Assembly (NCBI GenBank): GCA_900169975.1
Contig: LT827125.1
Coordinates: forward strand, 62,001-126,000
Source: Pseudoflavonifractor sp. Marseille-P3106
GTDB taxonomy: Bacteria > Bacillota > Clostridia > Oscillospirales > Oscillospiraceae
Direction of reading: 5' to 3'
Length of the DNA: 64,000 nucleotides
Both the position numbers and the translations under genes were made by a program. The first letter of the stretch is position 1; each line of letters opens with the position of its first letter. Of the stretch, positions 26,447 through 35,876 are shown in pieces. The notes beneath the pieces were generated by a model. The model did not search any database. It had not been told where the DNA came from and saw only the letters and a program-made list of their open reading frames with translations.

Positions 26447-27082
26447 ATGACGGAATATCAGATCCCCACCGGGGCGGCGGAGACCGAGTTTACCGAAAAG
26501 CGCTCCCGGTTTATCGGCCATGTCTGGCCGGTGGAGACCGAAGCGGAGGCCCGCGCCTGCATTGAGGAGACGAAAAAACGCTATCATGACGCCCGGCACA
26601 ACTGCTGGTGCTACCTTATCCGGGAGGGCGGCGTGATCCGCTATTCCGATGACGGGGAGCCTCAGGGGACGGCGGGTCAGCCCATGCTGGGGGTGTTCCA
26701 GAAGGAGGGGGTGGAGAACGTCTGCTGTGTGGTCACCCGCTACTTCGGCGGCGTGCTGCTGGGGGCCGGCGGGCTCACCCGGGCCTACGGCCGCTCTGCC
26801 AAGGACGCCCTGGACGCCGCCGGGATCTCGGTGGTGCGCCCCTGGACGATGGCGGAGGTGGACTGCCCGTATCCCCTCTTCGAGCGGGTGCGGCTGGAGA
26901 TCCCCGCACTGGGGGGCGTGGAGGGGGAGCACGACTTTGGCTTTCTGGTCACGGTTCGGGCTTTGCTGCCCGAGGGTGCGGCCGAGCCCTTTGCCCGGCG
27001 GATGCAGGAGCTCTCCGCCGGGGGTGTTGCCCCCCGCATCGTGGGAGAACAGTGGAAAGCGGTGCCCCGACAGGACAGATAA
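26447..27082 (+). CDS. YigZ/IMPACT family protein
   Basis: A 211-residue protein of the UPF0029/IMPACT family. The N-terminal domain has KRSRFIGHVWPVETEAEA, HDARHNCWCYL, YSDDGEPQGTAGQP and RYFGGVLLGAGGLTRAYG, all hallmark segments. The C-terminal UPF0029 domain is shorter and more variable. The bacterial function is not firmly known; the eukaryotic relative regulates translation through GCN1. It follows the GNAT gene by 18 bases. Confidence 0.92.
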   Translation: MTEYQIPTGAAETEFTEKRSRFIGHVWPVETEAEARACIEETKKRYHDARHNCWCYLIREGGVIRYSDDGEPQGTAGQPMLGVFQKEGVENVCCVVTRYFGGVLLGAGGLTRAYGRSAKDALDAAGISVVRPWTMAEVDCPYPLFERVRLEIPALGGVEGEHDFGFLVTVRALLPEGAAEPFARRMQELSAGGVAPRIVGEQWKAVPRQDR

Positions 27083-27120
27083 AAAGAATTTAAAAACTTT
27101 TAACCGGAAAAAGAGGGTTT

Positions 27121-27149
27121 TTGACCTCCGCGTCGTATAACAATTATAT
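27121..27149 (+). promoter_or_regulatory. Promoter upstream of the dGTPase gene
   Basis: TTGACC (27121-27126), 17-base spacer, TTATAT (27144-27149), 21 bases before the start codon. Confidence 0.65.
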
Positions 27150-27170
27150 CGAAACCGAGGAGGCGAGCGC

Positions 27171-28175
27171 ATGACCATCCGGGAACAGCTGGAGGAACGG
27201 GAACGCAAGGACCTGTCACCCCTGGCCTGCCTGTCCGCTGAGTCCCGGGGGCGGATACGGCCTGTGGAGCCCTGCCCTATGCGGACCTGCTTTCAGCGGG
27301 ACACCGACCGGATCGTCCACTCCAAAGCGTTTCGACGGCTCAAGCACAAGACCCAGGTTTTCCTCCAGCCGGAGGGGGACCATTACCGCACCCGTATGAC
27401 CCACACGCTGGAGGTGGCCCGGGTGGCCCGGACCATTGCCCGGGGCCTGGGACTCAACGAGGATCTCACAGAGGCCGCCGCCCTGGGGCACGATTTGGGG
27501 CACACACCCTTCGGTCACGCGGGGGAGAGGCTTTTGAACGAGATCATGCCCGGTGGCTTCCGTCACAACGAACAGTCCCTCCGGGTGGTGGACCGGCTGG
27601 AGAACGATGGCGCGGGGCTCAACCTGACCTATGAAGTCCGCCGGGGCATCCTCTGCCACTCCGGGCCGGAGGCCGCCGAGACCCTGGAGGGCCAGGCGGT
27701 CCGCATCGCCGACAAGATCGCCTATTTGAGCGCCGACATCGACGACGCGCTCCGGGGCGGCATCATCTATCCGCTGGACATCCCGGCCCATGTGGCGCAG
27801 GAGCTGGGGAACACGCACTCCGAACGCATCAACACCCTGGTGATGGACATCATCCGTACCAGCCGCGGCCAGGGGAAGATCCGGCAGTCTGAGGCGAAGG
27901 GGCGGGCCATGAGCGATCTGCGGGCGTTTATGTTCGAGTCGGTCTACCGAAACCCTGTGGCCAAGGGGGAAGAGGGAAAGGCGCAGGAGATGATCCGACG
28001 GCTGTTCGAGTACTACCTGTCGGATCTGGATCAGCTGCCTCCGGAGTTTCAGGAGATCCGGGTGGCGGAGGGGAAAGAGCGTGCCGTCTGTGACTACATC
28101 GCGGGAATGACCGACGCATTCGCGGTGGAGCGCTATCTGGATCTGTTCATCCCCAAGTCCTGGTCGGTCAAATAG
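27171..28175 (+). CDS. dgt: Deoxyguanosinetriphosphate triphosphohydrolase-like HD protein
   Basis: A 334-residue HD-domain dNTPase that removes triphosphate from dGTP and related dNTPs. The N-terminal DRIVHSKAFRRLKHKTQVF leads to the metal site: H in TRMTHTLEVARVA, HD in AALGHDLGHTPFGH and the distant D in LSADIDDAL. The length fits the short Gram-positive type (YpgQ/EF1143-like) rather than E. coli Dgt. It sits just before dnaG-rpoD, an order common in Clostridia, consistent with linking dNTP pools to replication. Confidence 0.93.
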   Translation: MTIREQLEERERKDLSPLACLSAESRGRIRPVEPCPMRTCFQRDTDRIVHSKAFRRLKHKTQVFLQPEGDHYRTRMTHTLEVARVARTIARGLGLNEDLTEAAALGHDLGHTPFGHAGERLLNEIMPGGFRHNEQSLRVVDRLENDGAGLNLTYEVRRGILCHSGPEAAETLEGQAVRIADKIAYLSADIDDALRGGIIYPLDIPAHVAQELGNTHSERINTLVMDIIRTSRGQGKIRQSEAKGRAMSDLRAFMFESVYRNPVAKGEEGKAQEMIRRLFEYYLSDLDQLPPEFQEIRVAEGKERAVCDYIAGMTDAFAVERYLDLFIPKSWSVK

Positions 28176-28276
28176 GCGTACATAGAATTTTTGGGCCCCC
28201 ATGGGGCCATACTTCCTCCTGTCAATGGTATAACCTTGTCATAGTTTGGCAATCATAGCGGAAAGGAGGAGGGAAT

Positions 28277-30058
28277 GTGCCCATTCCAGAGCGATTTATC
28301 GACGAGCTGGTAGCGCGCAGCGAGTTGTCCGGCGTAGTGGGCGAATATGTCCACCTGACGCCCAAGGGGGGCAGCCTGTGGGGCTGCTGTCCCTTCCACA
28401 ACGAAAAGACCCCCTCCTTCCACGTGGTGCCGGAGAAGCAGATCTACCACTGCTTTGGCTGCGGCAAAGGGGGAGGCGTCATCTCCTTTGTCATGGAGAT
28501 GGAGCATGTATCCTTTACCGATGCCGTACGGCTGCTGGCCAAGCGGGCGGGGATGGAGGTCCCTGATGCCGCCGGAGATGAGGCCGGGCGGAAGAAGTTC
28601 CGCCGGGTGCTGGAGGCCAACCGGGAGGCCGCCCGATTCTATCATGACTATTTGAAGCGCCCCGGGGGCCAAGCTGTCCGGGACTATATCGCCCACCGGC
28701 GGATCGGGACGAAGTTTGCCACCCGGTTCGGTCTGGGGGCCGCTCCCGACGAGTGGGACGTTCTCACCCGGGCGCTGACGGAGAAGGGCTTTTCCAAGAT
28801 GGAGCTTATCGACGCCGGGCTGGCGGTGGCGGGAAAGAACGGGGGCATCTACGACAAGTTCCGATCCCGGCTGATGCTCCCCGTCATCGATGTGCGGGGG
28901 GATGTGGTGGGGTTTACCAGCCGTCTGCTTCCGGGATTGGAGGGGGCTAAGTACCTCAACAGTCCGGACACGGTGACTTTCAAAAAGAGCCGTCTTATCT
29001 ACGCGCTCAACTTCGCCAAGAACACCAAGCGGCCCAACCTGGTTTTGGTGGAGGGCAACATCGATGTCATCACCCTCCACCAGGCGGGATTTGACAACGT
29101 GGTGGCCACCATGGGCACCGCCCTCACCGAAGAGCACGCCCGCATCCTCTCCCGGTACACGAAGGAGCTGGTGCTCTGCTACGACAACGATGCGGCCGGG
29201 AAGAAGTCCACCGACCGGGTGCTGGGCATCCTGAAAAACACGAACCTGGCGGTTCGGGTGCTCCAGCTCCCCAACGCCTATGACGCCGACGGGAAACCCC
29301 TCAAGCAGGACCCGGACGACTTTGTGAAGAAATTCGGCCCCGCTGCCTTTGAGAAGTGCCTCAACGGAAGCGCGGGCCAGAACGACTACCGGCTGGACAC
29401 CCTGCTTCAGGGGGCCGACCTCTCCGGCAACGAGGGGCGGATGGCGTTCCTGCGGTCGGCGGTGGAGACCGTGGGGGCGCTGGCCAGCCCCATCGAGCGG
29501 GAAATTTACGGCAACAAGGCGGCGGCCGCTGCCGGGATCTCCGGCGCCGCCTTCGCCCAGGAGGTGGAGCGGTGGCGGAAGGGACAGGTGAGGCAGGCCC
29601 GCAGGAAAGAACAACGCCGGGATCTCACCCCTGCCACGTTTCTCCAGCCCCGGAGCCGGGAACTCAGATACGAGAACCTCCGTTCCGCCCGGGCGGAGGA
29701 GGGGATCCTTCGGTTGGTCCTGCTGGACCCTGCCCTCTTTGCCGCGGCCCGGATCGAGCCGGAGGGATTTTCCTCCCCCGTGCTGGGAAAGGCCTTTGGC
29801 CTGCTGCGCCAGCGGCATGAGAAGGGGCTGAGCGTCCAGCTGGCTGCGCTGGCGGGAGATCTGACCGGCGAGGAGATGAGCCATCTGACTCAGGTGGTGA
29901 CCCAGCCGGAATCCCTGGCCAACGGACGGAAAGCCATGAACGACTACATACAGACCATCGAGACCGAAGCGATTGAGCGCAGAGCCCCCCAGAGTGGAGA
30001 AGCACTGCTGGCCCTTCGGGCCAAACAAAGAGAAAAAACAATGGAGGATGGACAATGA
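28277..30058 (+). CDS. dnaG: DNA primase
   Basis: A 593-residue replicative primase. GTG 28277 follows AAAGGAGGAGGG. The N-terminal zinc ribbon is [14 protein letters not shown] with [10 protein letters not shown] near residue 40 (CHCC type). The RNA polymerase core includes FTSRLLPG, the TOPRIM glutamate in [11 protein letters not shown] and the acidic [10 protein letters not shown] (DxD) motif. The C-terminal helicase-binding domain is degenerate but of normal length. The stop overlaps the rpoD start by four bases, forming the macromolecular-synthesis operon. Confidence 0.97.
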   Translation: MPIPERFIDELVARSELSGVVGEYVHLTPKGGSLWGCCPFHNEKTPSFHVVPEKQIYHCFGCGKGGGVISFVMEMEHVSFTDAVRLLAKRAGMEVPDAAGDEAGRKKFRRVLEANREAARFYHDYLKRPGGQAVRDYIAHRRIGTKFATRFGLGAAPDEWDVLTRALTEKGFSKMELIDAGLAVAGKNGGIYDKFRSRLMLPVIDVRGDVVGFTSRLLPGLEGAKYLNSPDTVTFKKSRLIYALNFAKNTKRPNLVLVEGNIDVITLHQAGFDNVVATMGTALTEEHARILSRYTKELVLCYDNDAAGKKSTDRVLGILKNTNLAVRVLQLPNAYDADGKPLKQDPDDFVKKFGPAAFEKCLNGSAGQNDYRLDTLLQGADLSGNEGRMAFLRSAVETVGALASPIEREIYGNKAAAAAGISGAAFAQEVERWRKGQVRQARRKEQRRDLTPATFLQPRSRELRYENLRSARAEEGILRLVLLDPALFAAARIEPEGFSSPVLGKAFGLLRQRHEKGLSVQLAALAGDLTGEEMSHLTQVVTQPESLANGRKAMNDYIQTIETEAIERRAPQSGEALLALRAKQREKTMEDGQ

Positions 30059-31401
30059 GCGAGAAGAAGACCGCCGGCAAGGCCGCCGACAAGCGCGTTA
30101 AGGGGAAGGATCAGGAATCTCTCACCCTCTCCGTCGAGCAGATGGAGGCCGGAAAGGCGGAGCTGATGCGCCTTCTGGAGGGTGTCCCCGGTGCGGAAAA
30201 GGTGGCCGACCTGCTGGACAAGGGCAAAAAGAAGGGAAAGCTGTCCGCCTCCGAGATGATGGAAGTCCTGGATGAGCTCAACCTGGAGAGCGATCAGATG
30301 GACAAGATCTACGACGTCATGGAGAACCTGGGAATTGACGCCGCTGGGGACGAGGAGGATCTGCCCGACCTGGACGATCTGGAGAGCCTGGCCGACGTGG
30401 ATCTGGTGCCGCCTGCCGAGGAGATCGTGGAGATCGAGGAGACTGCCGAGGAGGAGACTGTGGATCCCAGCAGTCTGGCCGATGCCTTCGGCATCGATGA
30501 TCCGGTGCGGATGTACCTCAAGGAGATCGGCAAGGTGGACCTGCTCAGCGGGGACGAGGAGGTCGTGCTGGCGCAGGATATGGGCCTGGGCGCGGAAGCA
30601 GCCGCCGCACTGAAGGAGGCGGGAGACGACCTGCCCCCCGAGACCCGGAACGAGCTGGAGAGAGCGGTGAAGAAGGGCGAGCGGGCCAAGCAGCGCCTGG
30701 CCGAGGCCAACCTTCGTCTGGTGGTCTCCATCGCCAAGCGGTATGTTGGCCGGGGGATGCTTTTCCTCGACCTGATCCAGGAGGGCAACCTGGGTCTCAT
30801 CAAGGCCGTGGAGAAGTTCGACTATACCAAGGGCTACAAATTCTCCACCTATGCCACCTGGTGGATCCGGCAGGCCATCACCCGCGCCATTGCCGACCAG
30901 GCCCGCACCATCCGCATCCCCGTGCATATGGTGGAGACCATCAACAAGGTCATCCGGGTCTCCCGCCAGCTCCTGCAGGAGCTGGGCCACGATCCTACCC
31001 CCGAGGAGATCGCCGAGGAGATGGGGATGCCGGTGGACAAGGTGCGGGAGATCCTGAAGATCGCCCAGGAGCCCGTGAGCCTTGAGACCCCCATCGGAGA
31101 AGAGGAGGACAGCCACCTGGGCGACTTCATCCCAGACGAGGATGCCTCCGAACCGGCCGAGGCCGCCAGCTACACCCTTTTGAAGGAACAGCTCATCGAT
31201 GTGCTGGACACCCTCACCCCACGGGAGGAGAAGGTGCTCAAGCTGCGCTTCGGCCTGGAGGATGGCCGAACCCGCACGCTGGAAGAGGTGGGCAAGGAGT
31301 TCAACGTCACCCGGGAGCGGATCCGCCAGATCGAGGCCAAGGCGCTGCGGAAGCTCCGTCACCCCAGCCGGAGCAAGAAACTCAAGGACTTTTTGAACTG
31401 A
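30055..31401 (+). CDS. rpoD: RNA polymerase primary sigma factor (sigma-A)
   Basis: A 448-residue housekeeping sigma factor. A lysine-rich start and acidic region 1.1-like part precede region 1.2 ([18 protein letters not shown]). Region 2 reads [20 protein letters not shown] and [19 protein letters not shown], the parts that contact and melt the -10 element. Region 3 is [20 protein letters not shown]. Region 4 ends with [20 protein letters not shown], the -35 helix-turn-helix. These features fit the TTGACA/TATAAT promoters seen through the window. It overlaps dnaG (ATGA). Confidence 0.98.
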   Translation: MSEKKTAGKAADKRVKGKDQESLTLSVEQMEAGKAELMRLLEGVPGAEKVADLLDKGKKKGKLSASEMMEVLDELNLESDQMDKIYDVMENLGIDAAGDEEDLPDLDDLESLADVDLVPPAEEIVEIEETAEEETVDPSSLADAFGIDDPVRMYLKEIGKVDLLSGDEEVVLAQDMGLGAEAAAALKEAGDDLPPETRNELERAVKKGERAKQRLAEANLRLVVSIAKRYVGRGMLFLDLIQEGNLGLIKAVEKFDYTKGYKFSTYATWWIRQAITRAIADQARTIRIPVHMVETINKVIRVSRQLLQELGHDPTPEEIAEEMGMPVDKVREILKIAQEPVSLETPIGEEEDSHLGDFIPDEDASEPAEAASYTLLKEQLIDVLDTLTPREEKVLKLRFGLEDGRTRTLEEVGKEFNVTRERIRQIEAKALRKLRHPSRSKKLKDFLN

Positions 31402-31404
31402 GAA

Positions 31405-31452
31405 CACAAGGAGGGCCCCGGAGAGCAGACGCTCTCCGGGGCCCTCCTTGTG
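31405..31452. terminator. 22-bp perfect hairpin after rpoD
   Basis: CACAAGGAGGGCCCCGGAGA GC (31405-31426) pairs perfectly with 31431-31452 around AGAC. There is no T run after it on the plus strand, so it may block read-through or protect the 3' end rather than act as a simple intrinsic terminator. Confidence 0.6.
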
Positions 31453-31459
31453 ATTGAGC

Positions 31460-31506
31460 TTGACAAAGCCTTCCTACAAGTGTAAGATTTTGATACTACA
31501 TATGTA
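31460..31506 (+). promoter_or_regulatory. Promoter and two BlaI-type operators of module 1
   Basis: TTGACA (31460-31465), 17-base spacer, TAAGAT (31483-31488). Two dyads of form TACA-N2-TGTA, as in bla/mec operators, lie at 31475-31484 (TACAAGTGTA, reaching into the -10) and 31497-31506 (TACATATGTA, at the transcription start). BlaI dimers here would block polymerase. Confidence 0.82.
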
Positions 31507-31520
31507 GGAGCTGATTTTTT

Positions 31521-31880
31521 TTGAAAATGACGGAGAGCGAGTGGGCCGTGCTGGAGGTCCTGTGGACCGGGGAGGCGTTTGCCCTGGGCGAGGTGGCCCG
31601 ACAGCTGGAACCTGTGACGGGCTGGAGCCGGAACACGGTGTTTACCTATTTGAGCCGGATGGAGAAGAAGGGGCTTGTCTCCATCGACCGGACCCGGGAG
31701 AAACCCTACTCCGCGGCGGTGGATCGGGAGGACTGCGCGCGGGAGGAGCGGGGCGAACTGCTCAGCCGGGTGTATGGGGGGGCTGCCGGTGATCTGGTGG
31801 CAGCCTTTTTGAAGGAGACCGTCATCTCCCGGGAAGAGCGGGAGCGCCTGCGGGGGCTGCTGGACGACATGGAGGTCTGA
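31521..31880 (+). CDS. BlaI/MecI family repressor (module 1)
   Basis: A winged-helix repressor of about 119 residues. The frame opens TTG-AAA-ATG; TTG 31521 is favoured because GGAG lies 10 bases upstream, with ATG 31527 as the alternative. KMTESEWAVLEVLW is the family start, the recognition helix region reads GWSRNTVFTYLSRMEKKGLV and the wing is REKPYSAAV. The C-terminal dimerisation helices contain the segment cleaved in BlaI/MecI when the receptor fires. It has its own double operator and is followed one base later by an M56 receptor, so it is autoregulated. Confidence 0.92.
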   Translation: MKMTESEWAVLEVLWTGEAFALGEVARQLEPVTGWSRNTVFTYLSRMEKKGLVSIDRTREKPYSAAVDREDCAREERGELLSRVYGGAAGDLVAAFLKETVISREERERLRGLLDDMEV

Positions 31881-31881
31881 C

Positions 31882-33884
31882 ATGAGGAGCCTCTGGGGAT
31901 TTCTGGTGCAGACCTTGACCGTGTCGCTGGTGGCGGCACTTTTGCTGGTGGTGAAGGAGCTGCTGGCGGATAAGCTCTCCCCTCGCTGGCAGTATGGGAT
32001 CTGGGGCGTGCTCGCGCTGCGGATCCTGATGCCGGTGTCCATGTCCCGGCATGTGCTTCTTCCGGTCCCGCTCTGGGTGGAGACATGGAAGGGAGCGGTG
32101 GAACGTACGATGGACTCCGCCTATGCCGAAGTGTACCGGGCAACCTCCGTCCAAGGGCCGGTGCCCCTCCTGGAAGGCGGCCCCCGGAGCATCACCGACT
32201 GGCTGTTTGTGATATATGCCGCGGGCGTGGCGGCAGTGCTGCTGTGGTATGCGGTATCTTATCTCCGGCTGAACGGATCCTGCGCCGTGGGCGTCCGGCT
32301 TCGGAGGAGACGCGGAAACGCATCCAGTCTGTCTGTACCGCATGTTCTTTGCGCGCCTGCCGCACTGTGGCGGTGCCGGGCCTGCCCTCCGCCTTTGTGT
32401 GCGGGGTGTTTCACCCCGTACTGGCGTTGCCCGCGGACACCGAGACCGACGACAAAGTGCTGCTCCATGAGCTGCTGCATTTTCAGCATCGGGATGCCCT
32501 GCAAAGTGTATTCTGGTGTGTCCTGCGGGCGCTTCATTGGTGCAACCCCTTTTTGCAGGCGGTGTTTGACCGCATCGGCAACGACATGGAGTCCCTTTGT
32601 GACCAGCGGGTGCTGGAGCGGCTGGAGGGCGAGGAGCGCCGGGAATACGGCGGCATTTTGCTGGAGATGGCCAATGACCGCTACCCCAGGGTGCCCGGAA
32701 CCACCTCGGTTTCCAACGGCGGGAAGAATATTGCCCGCCGGATCACGGCAATCGTGCGGTTTAAGAAGTATCCGAAGGGAATGGGGCTGGTGTCGCTGTG
32801 CATCGCCTTCGTTTTGGCGGTCCCAGTGCTGGCGGGGACCGCGGAAAGCTATGAGGGAGGTCTCTATCGCCCCCGCGATACGGGATTGAAATTCACGCAG
32901 GCAATGGCTCTGGCCCGTATCCGGCGGTGCACCACCGTGGCCGGAGCGCTGGACACCTATGCCAAGGGACTGATGTATGAAAACGGCATTTATATTGCCA
33001 CGGCGTCGCCGCTGGGCAGGCATGAGGAGATCGAAGCGGAGATTCGAAAGAATGTGGAAACGGAAAACTGGGTGGCCTACCATCTGGACGCGGGGGATGA
33101 ACTGGAATATTTATCCCGGGACAACGGATACCAGGTCTGCAATCTGGATTTGCAGGACGACGGCAGCTATAAAGCGCTGATCGTGTTCTATGCGACCGCG
33201 TTTTTGAATCCGGACGGTGAGGGCCGGTGGTGTGATAAAGACGGAAATGCCTATGCCGGCTGTGTCGCCGTTCCCGTCATCATTCGCCGGGAGAACGGCT
33301 GGGTGGTGGAGGAGCGTGGGTTACGGCAGCGTTTCCCCGGCATAGACGCCTCCGCGCTGCTGTATGCGGAAGAGCCCTCCGCTATCTTGAGAAAATATCG
33401 TGCAAATGGGGAAAGGGGGAGCGTGGAGGTGTGCGTCAGTACATGCTATACCGTTGATAATACCGTGGAGGGCGGCGACTGGGGCCTGTTCGGATCGTCC
33501 CCTTTTGATGAGACGCCAAAGCCAAACGCCGCGTTTGACCACTGTACAGAACACAGATACACAACATATGTCTTTGGCGGAAGTTTGCAGCAGCGGAAAA
33601 AACTGACGTATGCCGCCATGGAGTCCAGTCCTCTGGATTCACTGGGTGATGAGCCGGTGTTTACGGGAAAAGCCAACGTGGGAGACAGCGGCTGGAGCAG
33701 AAGCGGCGGGAGCTCCGGCTGCGGCAGAGTGGTAACACCGGACTGGGATGGGACGCTCACCGACGGCAGCGGCGGCACGGCGGAAATGAGGGATGGTCTG
33801 GCCCGGCTTCCGGCGGGCTATGCCGTGCGGCTCTATTGGAACGGTAAAGCGGTGGAAGATTTTATTCTTGAGGAGATTGGCTGA
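31882..33884 (+). pseudogene. M56 (BlaR1/MecR1-like) receptor with novel C-terminal domain, one frameshift (module 1)
   Basis: Membrane zinc-protease receptor. The first frame gives three membrane helices (VSLVAALLLVVKEL; WGVLALRILMPV; LFVIYAAGVAAVLLWYAV). A one-base shift near 32270-32300 passes to a second frame that carries the zinc site LLHELLHFQHRD, the ALHWCNPFLQAVF helix and the DMESLCDQRVLE motif, then a fourth helix (LVSLCIAFVLAVPVLAG). The roughly 330-residue C-terminal part is not a penicillin-binding domain; it includes GLMYENGIYIATASPLG and a late Gly/Ser/Trp-rich stretch. No family recognised. As written the receptor is split, so module 1 may be stuck in repression unless slippage repairs it or the shift is an assembly error. 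Confidence 0.75.
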
Positions 33885-33885
33885 G

Positions 33886-34437
33886 ATGGGGCGGGAGGAA
33901 CTGGCGGACGCCGTGAAGCGGATCGCCTGGGGCTATGTGCTGCTCCATGTCAACGTCAATCTCGGCAGCCTGAACATCCTGCCAAACTGGCTGGGCTATC
34001 TCCTGATCCTGGGGGTGCTCCCCATGCTTGGAGAAAGAGAGCCCTCCGCTCTGCTTCTGCGCCCGCTGGGGATCTTGCTGGCGCTCTGGGAGGGGGTGCT
34101 CTGGGCCCTGACCTTGTTTGGCATCCCTTTTGACAGCATCACATTGAGCATCATTGCCGCAGCGGTGGGACTGTACTTCCACTTTCAGCTGCTGACCAAC
34201 CTGGCGGAGATTGCCGGACGGTACGGCTGTCCGGAACAGCGAAAAATTTTGTGCCTTCACACGGTGCGGACCCTCCTGGTTACAGGACTCTCTCTGCCGG
34301 TGCCCTGGGCGCGTTATGCGGGACTGACCCTGGGTGTGGCCGTGGTCGATCTGGCAGCGGCGCTTTGGATCTGTTCTCTGCTGTTTTCCCTGCGGAGCTC
34401 TCTGGAGGGAGCCGGGAGGCTCGCCGGAACGGAATGA
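33886..34437 (+). CDS. Hypothetical polytopic membrane protein downstream of module 1
   Basis: A 183-residue protein with four to five hydrophobic helices, including WLGYLLILGVLPML, LRPLGILLALWEGVLWALTLFG and LSIIAAAVGLYFHFQLL. It starts one base after the receptor stop (TGAG-ATG), so it belongs to the BlaI operon and is likely a target or accessory of the sensor. The N-terminal EELADAVKRIAWGYVLLHVN is amphipathic. No family recognised. There is no cleavable signal. Confidence 0.6.
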   Translation: MGREELADAVKRIAWGYVLLHVNVNLGSLNILPNWLGYLLILGVLPMLGEREPSALLLRPLGILLALWEGVLWALTLFGIPFDSITLSIIAAAVGLYFHFQLLTNLAEIAGRYGCPEQRKILCLHTVRTLLVTGLSLPVPWARYAGLTLGVAVVDLAAALWICSLLFSLRSSLEGAGRLAGTE

Positions 34438-34440
34438 GGG

Positions 34441-34476
34441 AAAAAGAGTCTGAGAAATGTATCCCAGGCTCTTTCT
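34441..34476 (+). terminator. Probable terminator of module 1
   Basis: AAAGAGTCTG pairs with CAGGCTCTTT (one G-U pair) around an ATCCC-containing loop, then CTCTG. Weak T tail. Confidence 0.5.
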
Positions 34477-34639
34477 CTGTACAAAAAATGCATTAAAAAT
34501 GAAGAAAGACAAGTTAACTGATACGATATTGACGTTTTGGCGCACTGTGTACAAAACAGATACAATACTATTTGAGACCCCCGAAAATTCTTGAATTTAG
34601 AAGTAAAAGGGACAAATCCGGCGGGGAGAAAAGAATTTC

Positions 34640-35045
34640 ATGACAAGAGAACAGGCGGTGGCGGTGGGAAAAGAACTGCTGCCCCATACGCTGACGTTTT
34701 GGGGGATCCTGGTTTTTGTGGCGGCCTACACCGTGCTTTTCGGCGGGGGAGAGGCCCTGGCCGCCGTTTCTCCGGTGATCGGGCTGTGCATGCCCGCCGC
34801 AAATGGACCTGGGCATGGAGCGGCGTTCCACCGCCGGAACGCGGCTTCTTCTCTTTGCCGGGATGAGGGTTTTGGCACCGCTTTCCCTCCGGAATCCCTG
34901 GCCGGGGATCGTGGTGAATGCCGCCGTGGCGGGCGGGATCCTTCTGCTCACCGGGGAGCTGTTGGAGCGGCGCACAGAAGCTGTTTCTCCGCTGGAGCGG
35001 GCGGCGGACGGGAACGGACAGGATGGCCCCTCCGCCGAAATGTAA
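34640..35045 (+). pseudogene. Small membrane protein, apparently frameshifted
   Basis: From ATG 34640 (preceded by GGCGGGGAG) the first frame gives a helix TFWGILVFVAAYTVLFGGGEAL and ends its family-like part near CMPA. A second frame from 34803 gives MDLGMERRSTAGTRLLLF, LAPLSLRNPWPGIV and another helix, VVNAAVAGGILLLTGELL. Joined by a small shift near 34790-34803, they make a two- to three-helix protein of about 134 residues. No family recognised. A weak promoter (TTGGCG at 34537, 18-base spacer, TACAAT at 34561) lies upstream. Confidence 0.45.
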
Positions 35046-35114
35046 AAAAGAAGTCAAAATTTAATGGCACACCTTGTCGGAATCTCTGAAAATGGAGAAA
35101 ACGGGGTTTTTCCG

Positions 35115-35143
35115 TTGCAATCCGGAGGGAAGTCCGATATAGT
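35115..35143 (+). promoter_or_regulatory. Promoter of the purine operon
   Basis: TTGCAA (35115-35120), 17-base spacer, TATAGT (35138-35143). Transcription from about 35150 gives a 200-base leader before purE. Confidence 0.75.
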
Positions 35144-35185
35144 AAAAAGGAATTAAAACGAAACTTTTGAAGGGGAGGCGAGGGC

Positions 35186-35302
35186 ATGACCGGCAGTCAG
35201 TTCTGGCGCGGCAGCGTGGCTGTCACCGGAGTTCCTGCCTGCTGTGCAGGGGTGGAGTCTGCCCATCTGAGCCGAATCTTCAAACGAGTGAAAAGGACAT
35301 GA
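35186..35302 (+). CDS. 38-codon leader ORF ahead of purE, overlapping the terminator
   Basis: Starts with ATG 35186 behind AAGGGGAGGCGAGGG and reads MTGSQFWRGSVAVTGVPACC, then a basic end (IFKRVKRT). The stop TGA (35300-35302) lies inside the left arm of the terminator hairpin, so a ribosome finishing or stalling here would melt the stem. That geometry is that of an attenuation leader peptide. No run of a single regulatory codon is obvious. The coding potential of so short a frame is weak evidence on its own. Confidence 0.45.
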   Translation: MTGSQFWRGSVAVTGVPACCAGVESAHLSRIFKRVKRT

Positions 35303-35326
35303 CGCACTTGCGTCATGTCCTTTTTC
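35291..35326 (+). terminator. Leader terminator (candidate attenuator) before purE
   Basis: GGACATGACGC (35295-35305) pairs perfectly with 35310-35320 around ACTT, followed by TTTTT. It lies after the promoter and before purE, so it must be bypassed for operon expression. Confidence 0.8.
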
Positions 35327-35351
35327 TGTTATTTGGAACGGGAGGAACAGC

Positions 35352-35858
35352 ATGAAAAAAGTCGCCATCATCATGGGCAGCGACAGCGATTGGCCGGTGG
35401 TCAAAGCTGCGGCCCAGCAGCTCAGGGCCTGGGAGATCCCCTTCGAGGCCCACATTCTAAGCGCCCATCGCACCCCGGAAGCCGCGGGAGAATTTGCCCG
35501 CACTGCCCGGGGGAATGGTTTCGGCGTCATCATCGCCGCCGCGGGAATGGCCGCCCACCTGGCGGGCGTGCTGGCCGGGAACACCACACTGCCCGTCATC
35601 GGGATCCCCATGAAGGGGGGCGCGGCCGACGGGCTGGACGCCCTGCTGGCCACGGTGCAGATGCCCTTCGGGGTGCCGGTGGCCACGGTGGCCATCAACG
35701 GAGCCAAAAACGCCGCCGTCCTGGCCGCCCAGATCCTCGCCGTGAATGAGGAAGGATTGGCCGCACGCCTCACGGAGGCCAAGGCCGAGATGAAGGCCCA
35801 GATCGAGCAAAAAGACGCCAAGCTCCAGGAAGAGCTGGCCGCCCTTTCCAACAATTAA
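35352..35858 (+). CDS. purE: N5-carboxyaminoimidazole ribonucleotide mutase (PurE)
   Basis: 168-residue AIR carboxylase subunit. [20 protein letters not shown] holds the SDSD substrate loop, SAHRTPE the catalytic histidine, and [16 protein letters not shown] the third conserved strand. First gene of the purine operon; GGAGGAAC precedes ATG 35352. No purK follows, so this may be the class II enzyme that uses CO2 directly, or purK lies elsewhere. Confidence 0.96.
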   Translation: MKKVAIIMGSDSDWPVVKAAAQQLRAWEIPFEAHILSAHRTPEAAGEFARTARGNGFGVIIAAAGMAAHLAGVLAGNTTLPVIGIPMKGGAADGLDALLATVQMPFGVPVATVAINGAKNAAVLAAQILAVNEEGLAARLTEAKAEMKAQIEQKDAKLQEELAALSNN

Positions 35859-35876
35859 AAAAGGAGATAGAGGAAC

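Noticed and set aside
31521-33884. Beta-lactam resistance cassette (blaI-blaR1-blaZ)
   Set aside because: No beta-lactamase gene nearby and no penicillin-binding domain in either receptor.
35150-35290. ZTP or purine riboswitch before purE
   Set aside because: Only fragments resemble the ZTP core and the conserved CCGCCTGGGC element is missing; no purine riboswitch core. Kept as an attenuator candidate instead.
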